Shown here one piece after another: positions 1 to 5,756 of a stretch of DNA of 48,127 nt. A program made the translations under genes and the position numbers. Every line of letters begins with the position of its first letter. The stretch's first letter is position 1. The notes under the pieces were generated by a model. That model was given only the letters and a program-made list of their open reading frames with translations. It had not been told where the DNA came from and searched no databases. Source of the DNA: an uncultured Eubacteriales bacterium (GTDB taxonomy: Bacteria > Bacillota > Clostridia > Oscillospirales > Oscillospiraceae); the NCBI GenBank assembly GCA_905205195.1, contig CAJLCS010000005.1, positions 1-48,127 of the forward strand, read 5' to 3'.

Positions 1-988
1 TGCCGGTGAGCTTCTTGACCATTTCCTGCACGGCGGGGATACGGCTGGAGCCGCCCACCATCAGGACCTTGTGAATATCGTTTCCGGTAAGACCGGCGTC
101 GCTCATGGCCTGCTTGACGGGGCCGGCGGTCGCTTCGACCAGATGCGCGGTCAGCTCGTTGAACTTTGCGCGGGTGAGGGTGAGGTCGAGGTGCTTCGGG
201 CCGGTGGCGTCGGCAGTGATATAGGGCAGGTTGATGTTGGTGGAGGTCACGCCGGACAGCTCGATCTTGGCCTTTTCGGCGGCGTCCTTCAGACGCTGCA
301 TGGCGACCTTATCGCCGGACAGGTCAATGCCCTCGGCCTTCTTGAATTCCTCCACCAGATAGTTCATGATTCTCTGGTCAAAGTCGTCGCCGCCCAGATG
401 GGTGTCACCGGAGGTAGCCAGCACGTCAAACACGCCGTCGCCGATTTCCATGATGGACACATCGAACGTACCGCCGCCCAGATCGTACACCATGATCTTC
501 TGCTCGGATTCCTTGTCCAGGCCGTAGGCCAGGGCCGCAGCAGTCGGCTCGTTGATGATCCGCTTCACGTCCAGACCGGCGATCTTACCGGCGTCCTTGG
601 TGGCCTGACGCTGAGAGTCGGAGAAGTAAGCAGGCACGGTGATGACCGCTTCGGTCACAGGGGTGCCCAGATAGCTTTCGGCGTCCGCCTTCAGCTTCTG
701 CAGGATCATGGCGCTGATTTCCTGAGGGGTGTAGTTCTTGCCGTCGATGGTGACGTGGTAATTTTCACCCATGTGACGCTTGATGGAAGAAACGGTCCGG
801 TCGGCGTTGGTCACGGCCTGACGCTTTGCAACCTGACCGACCATCCGTTCGCCGGTCTTGGAGAAGGCCACCACAGAGGGGGTGGTCCGGGCACCTTCGG
901 CGTTGGCGATGACGACGGGCTCGCCGCCTTCCAGAACGGCAACACAGGAATTCGTAGTACCTAAGTCAATACCGATAATTTTACTCAT
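1..988 (-). CDS. dnaK: Chaperone protein DnaK (Hsp70), N-terminal part, cut by the window edge
   Basis: Hsp70 chaperone that binds exposed hydrophobic peptides in the cytoplasm in an ATP-controlled cycle with DnaJ and GrpE. The first 329 residues, most of the nucleotide-binding domain, are visible. They open with MSKIIGIDLGTTNSCVAV (phosphate-1 motif), continue through INEPTAAALAYGLD and YDLGGGTFDVSI (phosphate-2 motif), and reach VGGSSRIPAVQ (adenosine motif) at the edge. The ATG at 986-988 follows an AGGAGG and is the canonical family start. It is the last visible gene of the hrcA-grpE-dnaK operon, so it should share the CIRCE/HrcA heat-shock control upstream of hrcA. The substrate-binding domain and any dnaJ lie outside the window. 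Confidence 0.98.
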   Translation of the reverse strand, partial: MSKIIGIDLGTTNSCVAVLEGGEPVVIANAEGARTTPSVVAFSKTGERMVGQVAKRQAVTNADRTVSSIKRHMGENYHVTIDGKNYTPQEISAMILQKLKADAESYLGTPVTEAVITVPAYFSDSQRQATKDAGKIAGLDVKRIINEPTAAALAYGLDKESEQKIMVYDLGGGTFDVSIMEIGDGVFDVLATSGDTHLGGDDFDQRIMNYLVEEFKKAEGIDLSGDKVAMQRLKDAAEKAKIELSGVTSTNINLPYITADATGPKHLDLTLTRAKFNELTAHLVEATAGPVKQAMSDAGLTGNDIHKVLMVGGSSRIPAVQEMVKKLTG

Positions 989-1037
989 AAGAATGATCCT
1001 CCTGATTTGAAGAAATATATTTGAATGATATGGGAAC

Positions 1038-1055
1038 GGCAAACCTCCGTTTGCC
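1038..1055 (-). other. Intercistronic hairpin between grpE and dnaK
   Basis: A perfect 7-bp stem (GGCAAAC/GTTTGCC) with a 4-nt loop lies in the 80-nt gap between the grpE stop and the dnaK start. No T-run follows in the minus direction, so it is unlikely to terminate. It may be an mRNA stability or processing structure setting dnaK above grpE; that role is inference. Confidence 0.45.
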
Positions 1056-1068
1056 AGGGAAAAGCAAG

Positions 1069-1620
1069 TTAGTTGGCCACCTGCACCATGGCGAACCGAA
1101 CGACCTTGTCGCCGATCCGGAAGCCCTTCTGGAAGACGGCGGCGATGACGTTTTCGCCCAGGCTTTCGTCCTCCGTGTGCATGACGGCGTTGTGGAGTGC
1201 GGGATCGAAGGTGTCCCCCACGGCACCGAAGATTTCAACGCCCAGACCGGTGAGAATTTTCACCAGCTCGTTCATCGTCATCTCCACGCCCTTTTTGTAG
1301 GCGGCGTCTTCGGTGGGCTGATTCAGCGCCCGCTCCAGATTATCGTACACCGGCAGGATTTTCAGCACGGTATCGGACTTGCCGTTGCCGTAGGACTGTT
1401 CTTTTTCCTTGGCGGTGCGTTTGCGGAAATTGTCATATTCGGCAGCCAGACGCAGGTGGGCGTCGTGGGCGTCGTCATATTTCTTTTTCCAGTCGATCTC
1501 AGGCTCTTTGGCCGGTGCCTCCGTCGGGGCTTCCTGCTGCGGGGTTTCCTCCGCCGGCAGCTCCTTTTCCGGTTCTGCTTCGGGGGCCTGCTTTGTTTCT
1601 TTGGGATCTTTTTTTGCCAC
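1069..1620 (-). CDS. grpE: GrpE nucleotide exchange factor
   Basis: Co-chaperone that releases ADP from DnaK. The 183-residue protein has an acidic, Pro/Glu-rich disordered N-terminus (about residues 1-40), then the long dimerising helix (around KKYDDAHDAHLRLAAEYDNFRKR) and the beta-wing domain ending with the typical GFRIGDKVVRFAMVQVAN-type tail. The start is a GTG at 1618-1620, because an AAGGAGG lies 7 nt upstream, inside the last codons of hrcA. Only 2 nt separate the hrcA stop from this start, so translation is probably coupled. Length and domain order are normal for the family. Confidence 0.97.
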   Translation of the reverse strand: MAKKDPKETKQAPEAEPEKELPAEETPQQEAPTEAPAKEPEIDWKKKYDDAHDAHLRLAAEYDNFRKRTAKEKEQSYGNGKSDTVLKILPVYDNLERALNQPTEDAAYKKGVEMTMNELVKILTGLGVEIFGAVGDTFDPALHNAVMHTEDESLGENVIAAVFQKGFRIGDKVVRFAMVQVAN

Positions 1621-1622
1621 GG

Positions 1623-2705
1623 TTATGCCTCCTTATCGGATTTTTGTTCACCGGAAGATTCCGGAAGCTGTTTTTGCGGTTCGGGCGCCGAGAACAGCTT
1701 GGAAAGGCTCTCGGCAAAGTAACTCAGCCGGGCGGTGACCTTGGCGTAATCCATCCGGGTGGGACCGACCACGCCGATCATGCCCTGCATGCCGTCGCCG
1801 ATGTCGAATTTCGTCATCACGACGCTGGTGTCCTTCAGCTCCTCGGCCACATTTTCGGGTCCCACCAGAACCTTGGTTCCGTTGGCGCCCTGCATGACGG
1901 CGGGAAGATTGTTCAGCGCGTCATCATCCAGCGAGGAGAGGACCTTCTGAGCTTTTTCCACGTCCCGGTATTCGGGCTGACCCAGCAGCCGCATCTGCCC
2001 GGCCACGGCCACGTCGGCGTCGCCTGCGTGCTTCAGCGCCTGACAGGTGAAGTCCACGATGACGGGAACCAGCGACGCGGCGCTTCCGGCGGAGTTCATC
2101 ACCCGGCTCACAAGAGCCTCGGTGAATTCCTCGGGGGAAAGACCGGTCATGGCGGCGTTGAGGACGGCGGACAGAAGCTTCAGATCCTGCTCCGTCAGGC
2201 TCAGCGGCACCTTGATGAGCTTGTTGACCACCTCGTCGGTGGAAAGCATCAACACCAGAATGAAGCTGCCTTTCCCGGCCAGAATCAGATCGAAGCGGCT
2301 GACGGTAATGCCCTTGTGGCGGGAGGTCATGGAAATGGCCGGGAGATTGGTGGCCTGGCTGACAAGCTTAGCAACCTGCTCCACGGTTTTGTCCACCTGC
2401 TGCATCTTTTCCTCCAGACTGGCGTTGATGGAACGGGTCTCATCCAGACTCAGCCGGTAATCCGCCATCAGCTCGTCCACATACAGCCGGTAACCCAGTG
2501 CGGAAGGCACCCGGCCTGCGCTGGTGTGGGGCTGCTCCAGGTAACCCTGGGCGGTCAGCTCCGCCATTTCGTTGCGAATGGTGGCGGAGGAATAGTTCAT
2601 ATCGGGCATTTCGGCAACCGCCTTGGAACCGACCGGTTCCGCTGTCCGGATATACAGGTCTACGATGCACCGCAGAACCTTCTTTTTCCGTTCGGTCAGT
2701 TCCAT
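1623..2705 (-). CDS. hrcA: Heat-inducible transcription repressor HrcA
   Basis: Repressor that binds the CIRCE operator and silences class I heat-shock genes; its folding is known to depend on GroEL in related Bacillota. The N-terminus is a winged helix-turn-helix (ELTERKKKVLRCIVDLY, then SSATIRNEMAELTAQGYLEQPHTSAGRVPS), followed by the HrcA ligand-like domain. An in-frame ATG 9 nt upstream (2714) abuts the GAAAGG ribosome binding site with no spacer. The ATG at 2703-2705 has a 9-nt spacer and gives the usual family N-terminus, so I prefer it. It is the first gene of the operon, 16 bp downstream of CIRCE, and therefore autoregulated. Confidence 0.96.
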   Translation of the reverse strand: MELTERKKKVLRCIVDLYIRTAEPVGSKAVAEMPDMNYSSATIRNEMAELTAQGYLEQPHTSAGRVPSALGYRLYVDELMADYRLSLDETRSINASLEEKMQQVDKTVEQVAKLVSQATNLPAISMTSRHKGITVSRFDLILAGKGSFILVLMLSTDEVVNKLIKVPLSLTEQDLKLLSAVLNAAMTGLSPEEFTEALVSRVMNSAGSAASLVPVIVDFTCQALKHAGDADVAVAGQMRLLGQPEYRDVEKAQKVLSSLDDDALNNLPAVMQGANGTKVLVGPENVAEELKDTSVVMTKFDIGDGMQGMIGVVGPTRMDYAKVTARLSYFAESLSKLFSAPEPQKQLPESSGEQKSDKEA

Positions 2706-2721
2706 GACTGCCATCCTTTCT

Positions 2722-2748
2722 TTAGCACTCCGTTCTCTTGAGTGCTAA
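2722..2748 (-). promoter_or_regulatory. CIRCE operator (HrcA binding site)
   Basis: Perfect inverted repeat TTAGCACTC-N9-GAGTGCTAA, identical to the CIRCE consensus. It lies just downstream of the -10 box of the hrcA promoter and before the hrcA start, the normal position for HrcA repression. Confidence 0.98.
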
Positions 2749-2752
2749 GCAA

Positions 2753-2781
2753 ACTATACATCAGAGTGCCAGCGTTGTCAA
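2753..2781 (-). promoter_or_regulatory. Sigma-A-type promoter of hrcA-grpE-dnaK
   Basis: On the minus strand TTGACA (2776-2781) is followed after 17 nt by TATAGT (2753-2758). This near-consensus vegetative promoter is directly followed by CIRCE. Confidence 0.92.
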
Positions 2782-2810
2782 GGGGTGGAATTTGAAATAT
2801 TTTTGAACAA

Positions 2811-2844
2811 TCAAAAAAAGGCCGCCCTTCACACGGAAGGGCGG
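2811..2844 (-). terminator. Intrinsic terminator of the zinc-ribbon membrane protein gene
   Basis: On the minus strand a 9-bp perfect stem (CCGCCCTTC/GAAGGGCGG, 5-nt loop) is followed by CCTTTTTTTGA. It lies just after the stop of the gene at 2850-3263 and insulates the heat-shock promoter. Confidence 0.92.
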
Positions 2845-2849
2845 AAGTA

Positions 2850-3263
2850 TCAGGTCTTGCGGATGAACCGCTCCCGGCATTTGGGGCAGATGATGGCGAT
2901 TTTGCCCTTGCCCCGGGGCACCCGGACGGGCTGACGGCACCGGGGACAGTAGAAATACCGGTGGTCCCGATCCTTCAGCCGGGTGAAAAACTGGAGAAAC
3001 CGCTGGTTTTCCTGATACCGCCGGTACTGGTCCCGGGACAGGCAGCGGAAAATGGCCACGCCCATCAGCAGATAGGAAATCAGCGTCAGGATCAGATTGG
3101 CCACAGGCACCCGCAGAAACACCGAGATCAGACTTACCACCACGCCCAGCAGCAAAATGGCCATGTTCAGCTTGTCGGTGCCGTAGCGGCCGGACATAAA
3201 GCGGATCAGACCGTCCCGGCATTTGAAGCCGAGTCTGCGGAGCCAATCAAAAAAACCGTTCAT
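2850..3263 (-). CDS. Small membrane protein with C-terminal zinc ribbon
   Basis: A 137-residue protein of unknown function. After a basic amphipathic N-terminus there is a hydrophobic stretch of about 45 residues (about 33-75, AILLLGVVVSLISVFL and LILTLISYLLMGVAIF), probably a two-helix hairpin. A basic linker follows, then a C-terminal zinc ribbon with two knuckles, YCPRCRQ and ICPKCRE, about 20 residues apart. The topology suggests a membrane anchor holding a cytoplasmic zinc ribbon that could bind nucleic acid or protein. It has its own promoter and terminator, so it is monocistronic. The ATG at 3261-3263 has an AAGGGG about 10 nt upstream. Confidence 0.85.
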   Translation of the reverse strand: MNGFFDWLRRLGFKCRDGLIRFMSGRYGTDKLNMAILLLGVVVSLISVFLRVPVANLILTLISYLLMGVAIFRCLSRDQYRRYQENQRFLQFFTRLKDRDHRYFYCPRCRQPVRVPRGKGKIAIICPKCRERFIRKT

Positions 3264-3301
3264 ATAAGGAAGTCCCCTTGTTCAAAAATCGGAATACCAG
3301 T

Positions 3302-3329
3302 ATTATAGTAAATCGGCGGTGAAATGCAA
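3302..3329 (-). promoter_or_regulatory. Promoter of the zinc-ribbon membrane protein gene
   Basis: Minus strand TTGCAT (3324-3329), 16-nt spacer, TATAAT (3302-3307), about 40 nt before the start codon. Confidence 0.75.
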
Positions 3330-3390
3330 CCGCTCCGCCCGATTGTTTACGGATTGTTTAAGAAACGCCGGATTTTTCCGTCCCGGGCCA

Positions 3391-3422
3391 TAAAAAACCC
3401 GCCCCAGGTATTCCCGGGACGG
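3391..3422 (-). terminator. Intrinsic terminator of the HPr-like gene
   Basis: On the minus strand a 10-bp stem with two G-U pairs (3413-3422 with 3399-3408, 4-nt loop) is followed by GTTTTTTA, shortly after the HPr-like stop codon. Confidence 0.88.
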
Positions 3423-3442
3423 TGCTGCAAGAGCCGAAAGCC

Positions 3443-3679
3443 TTATTCTGCCGCAAGACGGGCGGCGGCCTGCGCGAAGCGGGAGAACGCCTCCCCGTCG
3501 CAGCTGACCCGGACGCTGAGCGGCTGGGTATAATCCAACGTGAACATTCCCATGAAGCTTTTTCCGTTGACGCGGCGGGTACCGTTGCCCACCAGCACCG
3601 AGAAGGGCTGAACCGTGGCCAGGGCGACAAAATCCTTCACCTTCTGGAACGAATGAAGTTCAATGCTGAATTCCTGCAC
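3443..3679 (-). CDS. HPr-family protein lacking the phosphohistidine motif
   Basis: A 78-residue HPr-fold protein. The second half matches HPr well: the NGKSFMGMFTLDY stretch corresponds to the Ser46 region (KSIMGVMSLG in typical HPr). The usual G-[IL]-H-A-R-P-A active-site loop is replaced by LHSFQKVKDF, so His15, Arg17 and Pro18 are not conserved and the protein is unlikely to carry PEP-derived phosphate. By analogy with Bacillus Crh, which also lacks His15, a regulatory role through the serine is possible; this is inference. The start is the GTG at 3677-3679, because GGAGGG lies 6 nt upstream. A longer reading from a TTG at 3703 would place that site inside the gene. It has its own promoter and terminator. 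Confidence 0.82.
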   Translation of the reverse strand: MQEFSIELHSFQKVKDFVALATVQPFSVLVGNGTRRVNGKSFMGMFTLDYTQPLSVRVSCDGEAFSRFAQAAARLAAE

Positions 3680-3696
3680 AAAATTCCCTCCAGTGC

Positions 3697-3725
3697 TATA
3701 CAAACCTGCAAACTTTGTGTATAAT
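3697..3725 (+). promoter_or_regulatory. Possible promoter of mtaB
   Basis: Perfect TATAAT at 3720-3725 with a weak -35 (TATACA at 3697-3702) at 17-nt spacing. It lies about 100 nt before mtaB and overlaps the 5' end of the HPr-like transcript on the other strand. Confidence 0.4.
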
Positions 3726-3756
3726 AGGGCCGGTAACGTAAAAATTGACTTTTATC

Positions 3757-3784
3757 ATTATAACAGATCTGAATCTTTTTTCAA
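3757..3784 (-). promoter_or_regulatory. Promoter of the HPr-like gene
   Basis: Minus strand TTGAAA (3779-3784), 16-nt spacer, TATAAT (3757-3762), about 75 nt upstream of the GTG start. Confidence 0.72.
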
Positions 3785-3828
3785 TTGACGCGTTCGCCGA
3801 TTAACACAAAAAATGCAAGGATAAATTG

Positions 3829-5145
3829 GTGGTTTTGACAATGACTTTCGGATTTTACACCCTTGGCTGCAAGGTAAACCAGTACGAGACCCAGGCCATG
3901 GAGCAGCTCCTGCGGCAGCGGGGCCACACCGTGGGGGATTTTGAGGGGCAGTGCGACGCCTATATCGTCAACACCTGCTCCGTCACCGCGGTGGCGGACA
4001 AGAAAAACCGGGCGGTGATCCGCCGGTGCCGCCGGGACCATCCGGAAGCCGTGCTGGCCGTGTGCGGCTGCTATCCCCAGCACGATCCGGCGGCGCTGGC
4101 GCCGCTGGGGGTGGACGTGGTAGGCGGCAGTGCCGACCGGGAGGCCTTTCTGGAGCAGGTGCTGGCGGCGCTGGATCACCGGCAGACCGCGCCGGTACTG
4201 GATCAGGCCCTGAAGCGCCGGGAGTTTGAGATTCTCCCCGCCGGAGGCCTGGAGCAGCGGACCCGGGCCATGCTGAAGGTCCAGGACGGGTGCAGCAATT
4301 TCTGTACTTACTGTATCATCCCCTATACCCGGGGGCCGGTGCGGTCGGCGCCGTTGGACACCGCCGTGGCCCAGGCCAGAGCGCTGGCAGAGCAGGGCTA
4401 CCGGGAAATCGTGGTGACCGGCATCGAAATCGCCTCCTGGGGCCGGGACCTGCCGGGAAAGCCCGGCCTGAAGACGCTGCTGGAGGCGGTGTGCCGGGCG
4501 GTGCCGGACCGGCGGATCCGGCTGGGCAGTCTGGAGCCGCGGATCGTCACGGAGGAGTTCTGCCGGGCCATGGCGGCCCTGCCCAATCTGTGTCCCCAGT
4601 TCCACCTGTCCATGCAGTCCGGCTGCGACACGGTGCTGGCCCGGATGAAGCGGCGGTACGACACTGCCCGGTATCTGCAAAGCGTTACCTTATTAAAGGA
4701 GTATTTCCCCGGCTGCGCCGTGACCACCGACATGATCGTGGCCTTCCCGGGGGAGACGGAGGAGGAATTCCGCCAGAGTCTGGCCTTTATCCGCCGGTGC
4801 GGCTTTGCCGATATGCACATTTTCCCTTATTCCCGCCGCCCGGGGACCCCGGCGGACAAAATGCCCGGCCAGCTGGGCAACGCAGTGAAGGAGCAGCGCA
4901 GCCGGGAGGCCGTCGCCGTGGCCCGGGAAATGAGCGAACATTACCGCCGGGGGCTGATCGGCACGGTGCAGCCGGTGCTCTTCGAGGAGGAGCAGGACGG
5001 CCGCTGGACGGGCCATGCGCCCAACTACGTCCGGGTGTGGGCGGAGGGACGGGATCTGCATAATCAGGTCCGGCTGGTTGCCGTCACCGGCCTCGCAGCG
5101 GAGGGCGTCACGGGGGAGATCCTGGAAATGCAGGAAAAAGGATGA
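3829..5145 (+). CDS. mtaB: tRNA (N6-threonylcarbamoyladenosine-37) methylthiotransferase MtaB
   Basis: Radical SAM enzyme that adds a methylthio group to t6A37 of ANN-decoding tRNAs, giving ms2t6A. The order is an N-terminal MTTase domain (FYTLGCKVNQYETQAM, VNTCSVTAVADKK, with three conserved Cys for one 4Fe-4S cluster), the radical SAM core with C-x3-C-x2-C at residues 155/159/162 (DGCSNFCTYCIIPYTRG), and a C-terminal TRAM-like domain. GCKVNQYET is typical of MtaB rather than MiaB. AAGGA at 3817-3821 is 7 nt before the GTG at 3829, which I take as the start. A TTG at 3826 and an ATG at 3841 are alternatives, and the ATG would give a more usual N-terminus. The gene is monocistronic. Confidence 0.95.
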   Translation: MVLTMTFGFYTLGCKVNQYETQAMEQLLRQRGHTVGDFEGQCDAYIVNTCSVTAVADKKNRAVIRRCRRDHPEAVLAVCGCYPQHDPAALAPLGVDVVGGSADREAFLEQVLAALDHRQTAPVLDQALKRREFEILPAGGLEQRTRAMLKVQDGCSNFCTYCIIPYTRGPVRSAPLDTAVAQARALAEQGYREIVVTGIEIASWGRDLPGKPGLKTLLEAVCRAVPDRRIRLGSLEPRIVTEEFCRAMAALPNLCPQFHLSMQSGCDTVLARMKRRYDTARYLQSVTLLKEYFPGCAVTTDMIVAFPGETEEEFRQSLAFIRRCGFADMHIFPYSRRPGTPADKMPGQLGNAVKEQRSREAVAVAREMSEHYRRGLIGTVQPVLFEEEQDGRWTGHAPNYVRVWAEGRDLHNQVRLVAVTGLAAEGVTGEILEMQEKG

Positions 5146-5349
5146 ATAACTGCAAATTTGTCTGTCTGCGAAAGACAGATGCCTTTAGAAGTCTTTCGGG
5201 GAAAGATTGACGTAAACTTCGGAATCCTAGGACCGCGAGAGACGGAGAACTGACGGTTTTCGCCGGGCCGAAACAGCGGAAAAAGGCCGAAAACCAGCCG
5301 GAACCGGGCGGAAAACCGGAAAACTGTCGGAAGGCAGGACAAAGCCGAC

Positions 5350-5381
5350 AAAAACCGCAGCCCAACAGGCAGCGGTTTTTG
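5350..5381 (+). terminator. Intrinsic terminator downstream of mtaB
   Basis: Stem AAAAACCGC (5350-5358) pairs with GCGGTTTTT (5372-5380), with inner GCC/GGC pairs. The T-run is part of the stem, and the A-run on the left means it could work in both directions. Confidence 0.75.
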
Positions 5382-5430
5382 TTATGATTCACGAGATTTT
5401 GCCCCGCGTTCACAAAAATGAAAAAAACAG

Positions 5431-5459
5431 TTGATTCCTGCGCGAAAATGTGCTAAAGT
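5431..5459 (+). promoter_or_regulatory. Distal promoter of the opp operon
   Basis: TTGATT (5431-5436), 17-nt spacer, TAAAGT (5454-5459). It would give an oppA leader of about 290 nt that includes the inverted repeat at 5499-5608. Confidence 0.5.
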
Positions 5460-5498
5460 ACTAACAATTCTTAACAAATGCAGCGGCACCCCGAAAAA

Positions 5499-5608
5499 CG
5501 GCCGTGAAAGATCCGCCCCGGCGCGGATGCATTCCGGTCCCCAGCAGATTTCACAGACCGCCCCCCGCTTCCGGGAGCAAAACTGACGGATCTTCCGAAA
5601 GACGGCCG
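5499..5608 (+). repeat. Long inverted repeat in the oppA upstream region
   Basis: CGGCCGTGAAAGATCCG (5499-5515) is complementary to 5587-5608 apart from a 5-nt bulge on the right arm. The arms enclose about 70 nt with further GC-rich self-complementarity. It lies between the two oppA promoters, so only the distal transcript would carry it. It may be a regulatory RNA fold or a protein-binding site. Confidence 0.5.
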
Positions 5609-5634
5609 GGATGTGCATAAATTGCAAAATGTGC

Positions 5635-5663
5635 TTGCATTTTTTGAGAATCGGCGTTATTCT
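5635..5663 (+). promoter_or_regulatory. Proximal promoter of the opp operon
   Basis: TTGCAT (5635-5640), 17-nt spacer, TATTCT (5658-5663), about 85 nt before oppA. Confidence 0.65.
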
Positions 5664-5756
5664 ATTGTACATCCAAGCGGTAATAATGCTGCTCCGATAG
5701 GAAGGCGCAGCTTATTATAAGGGCACAAGCCCAAAAACGTATTAGGAGGAAAAGAA

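Larger units (their letters stand above)
5146..5756. other. 611-bp non-coding region between mtaB and oppA
   Basis: No open reading frame here has a ribosome binding site and protein-like composition. The first 200 bp are purine-rich with repeated GCGGAAAA/CCGAAAAC motifs and a 7-bp hairpin at 5161-5179 just after mtaB. A terminator follows at 5350-5381. The second half carries two promoters and a long inverted repeat that belong to the oppA leader (listed separately). The repetitive first part could be a dispersed intergenic repeat; genome copy number would decide. Confidence 0.6.

Noticed and set aside
3826..3843. ATG at 3841 or TTG at 3826 as the mtaB start
   Set aside because: AAGGA at 3817-3821 best fits the GTG at 3829. 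The ATG is 19 nt from it and the TTG only 4 nt. The choice remains uncertain and affects only four residues.
5064..5672. Minus-strand frames of 95-101 codons in the mtaB-oppA gap
   Set aside because: They cross the terminator and promoters, have Phe/Ser/Arg-rich composition from the repeated purine motif and lack ribosome binding sites.
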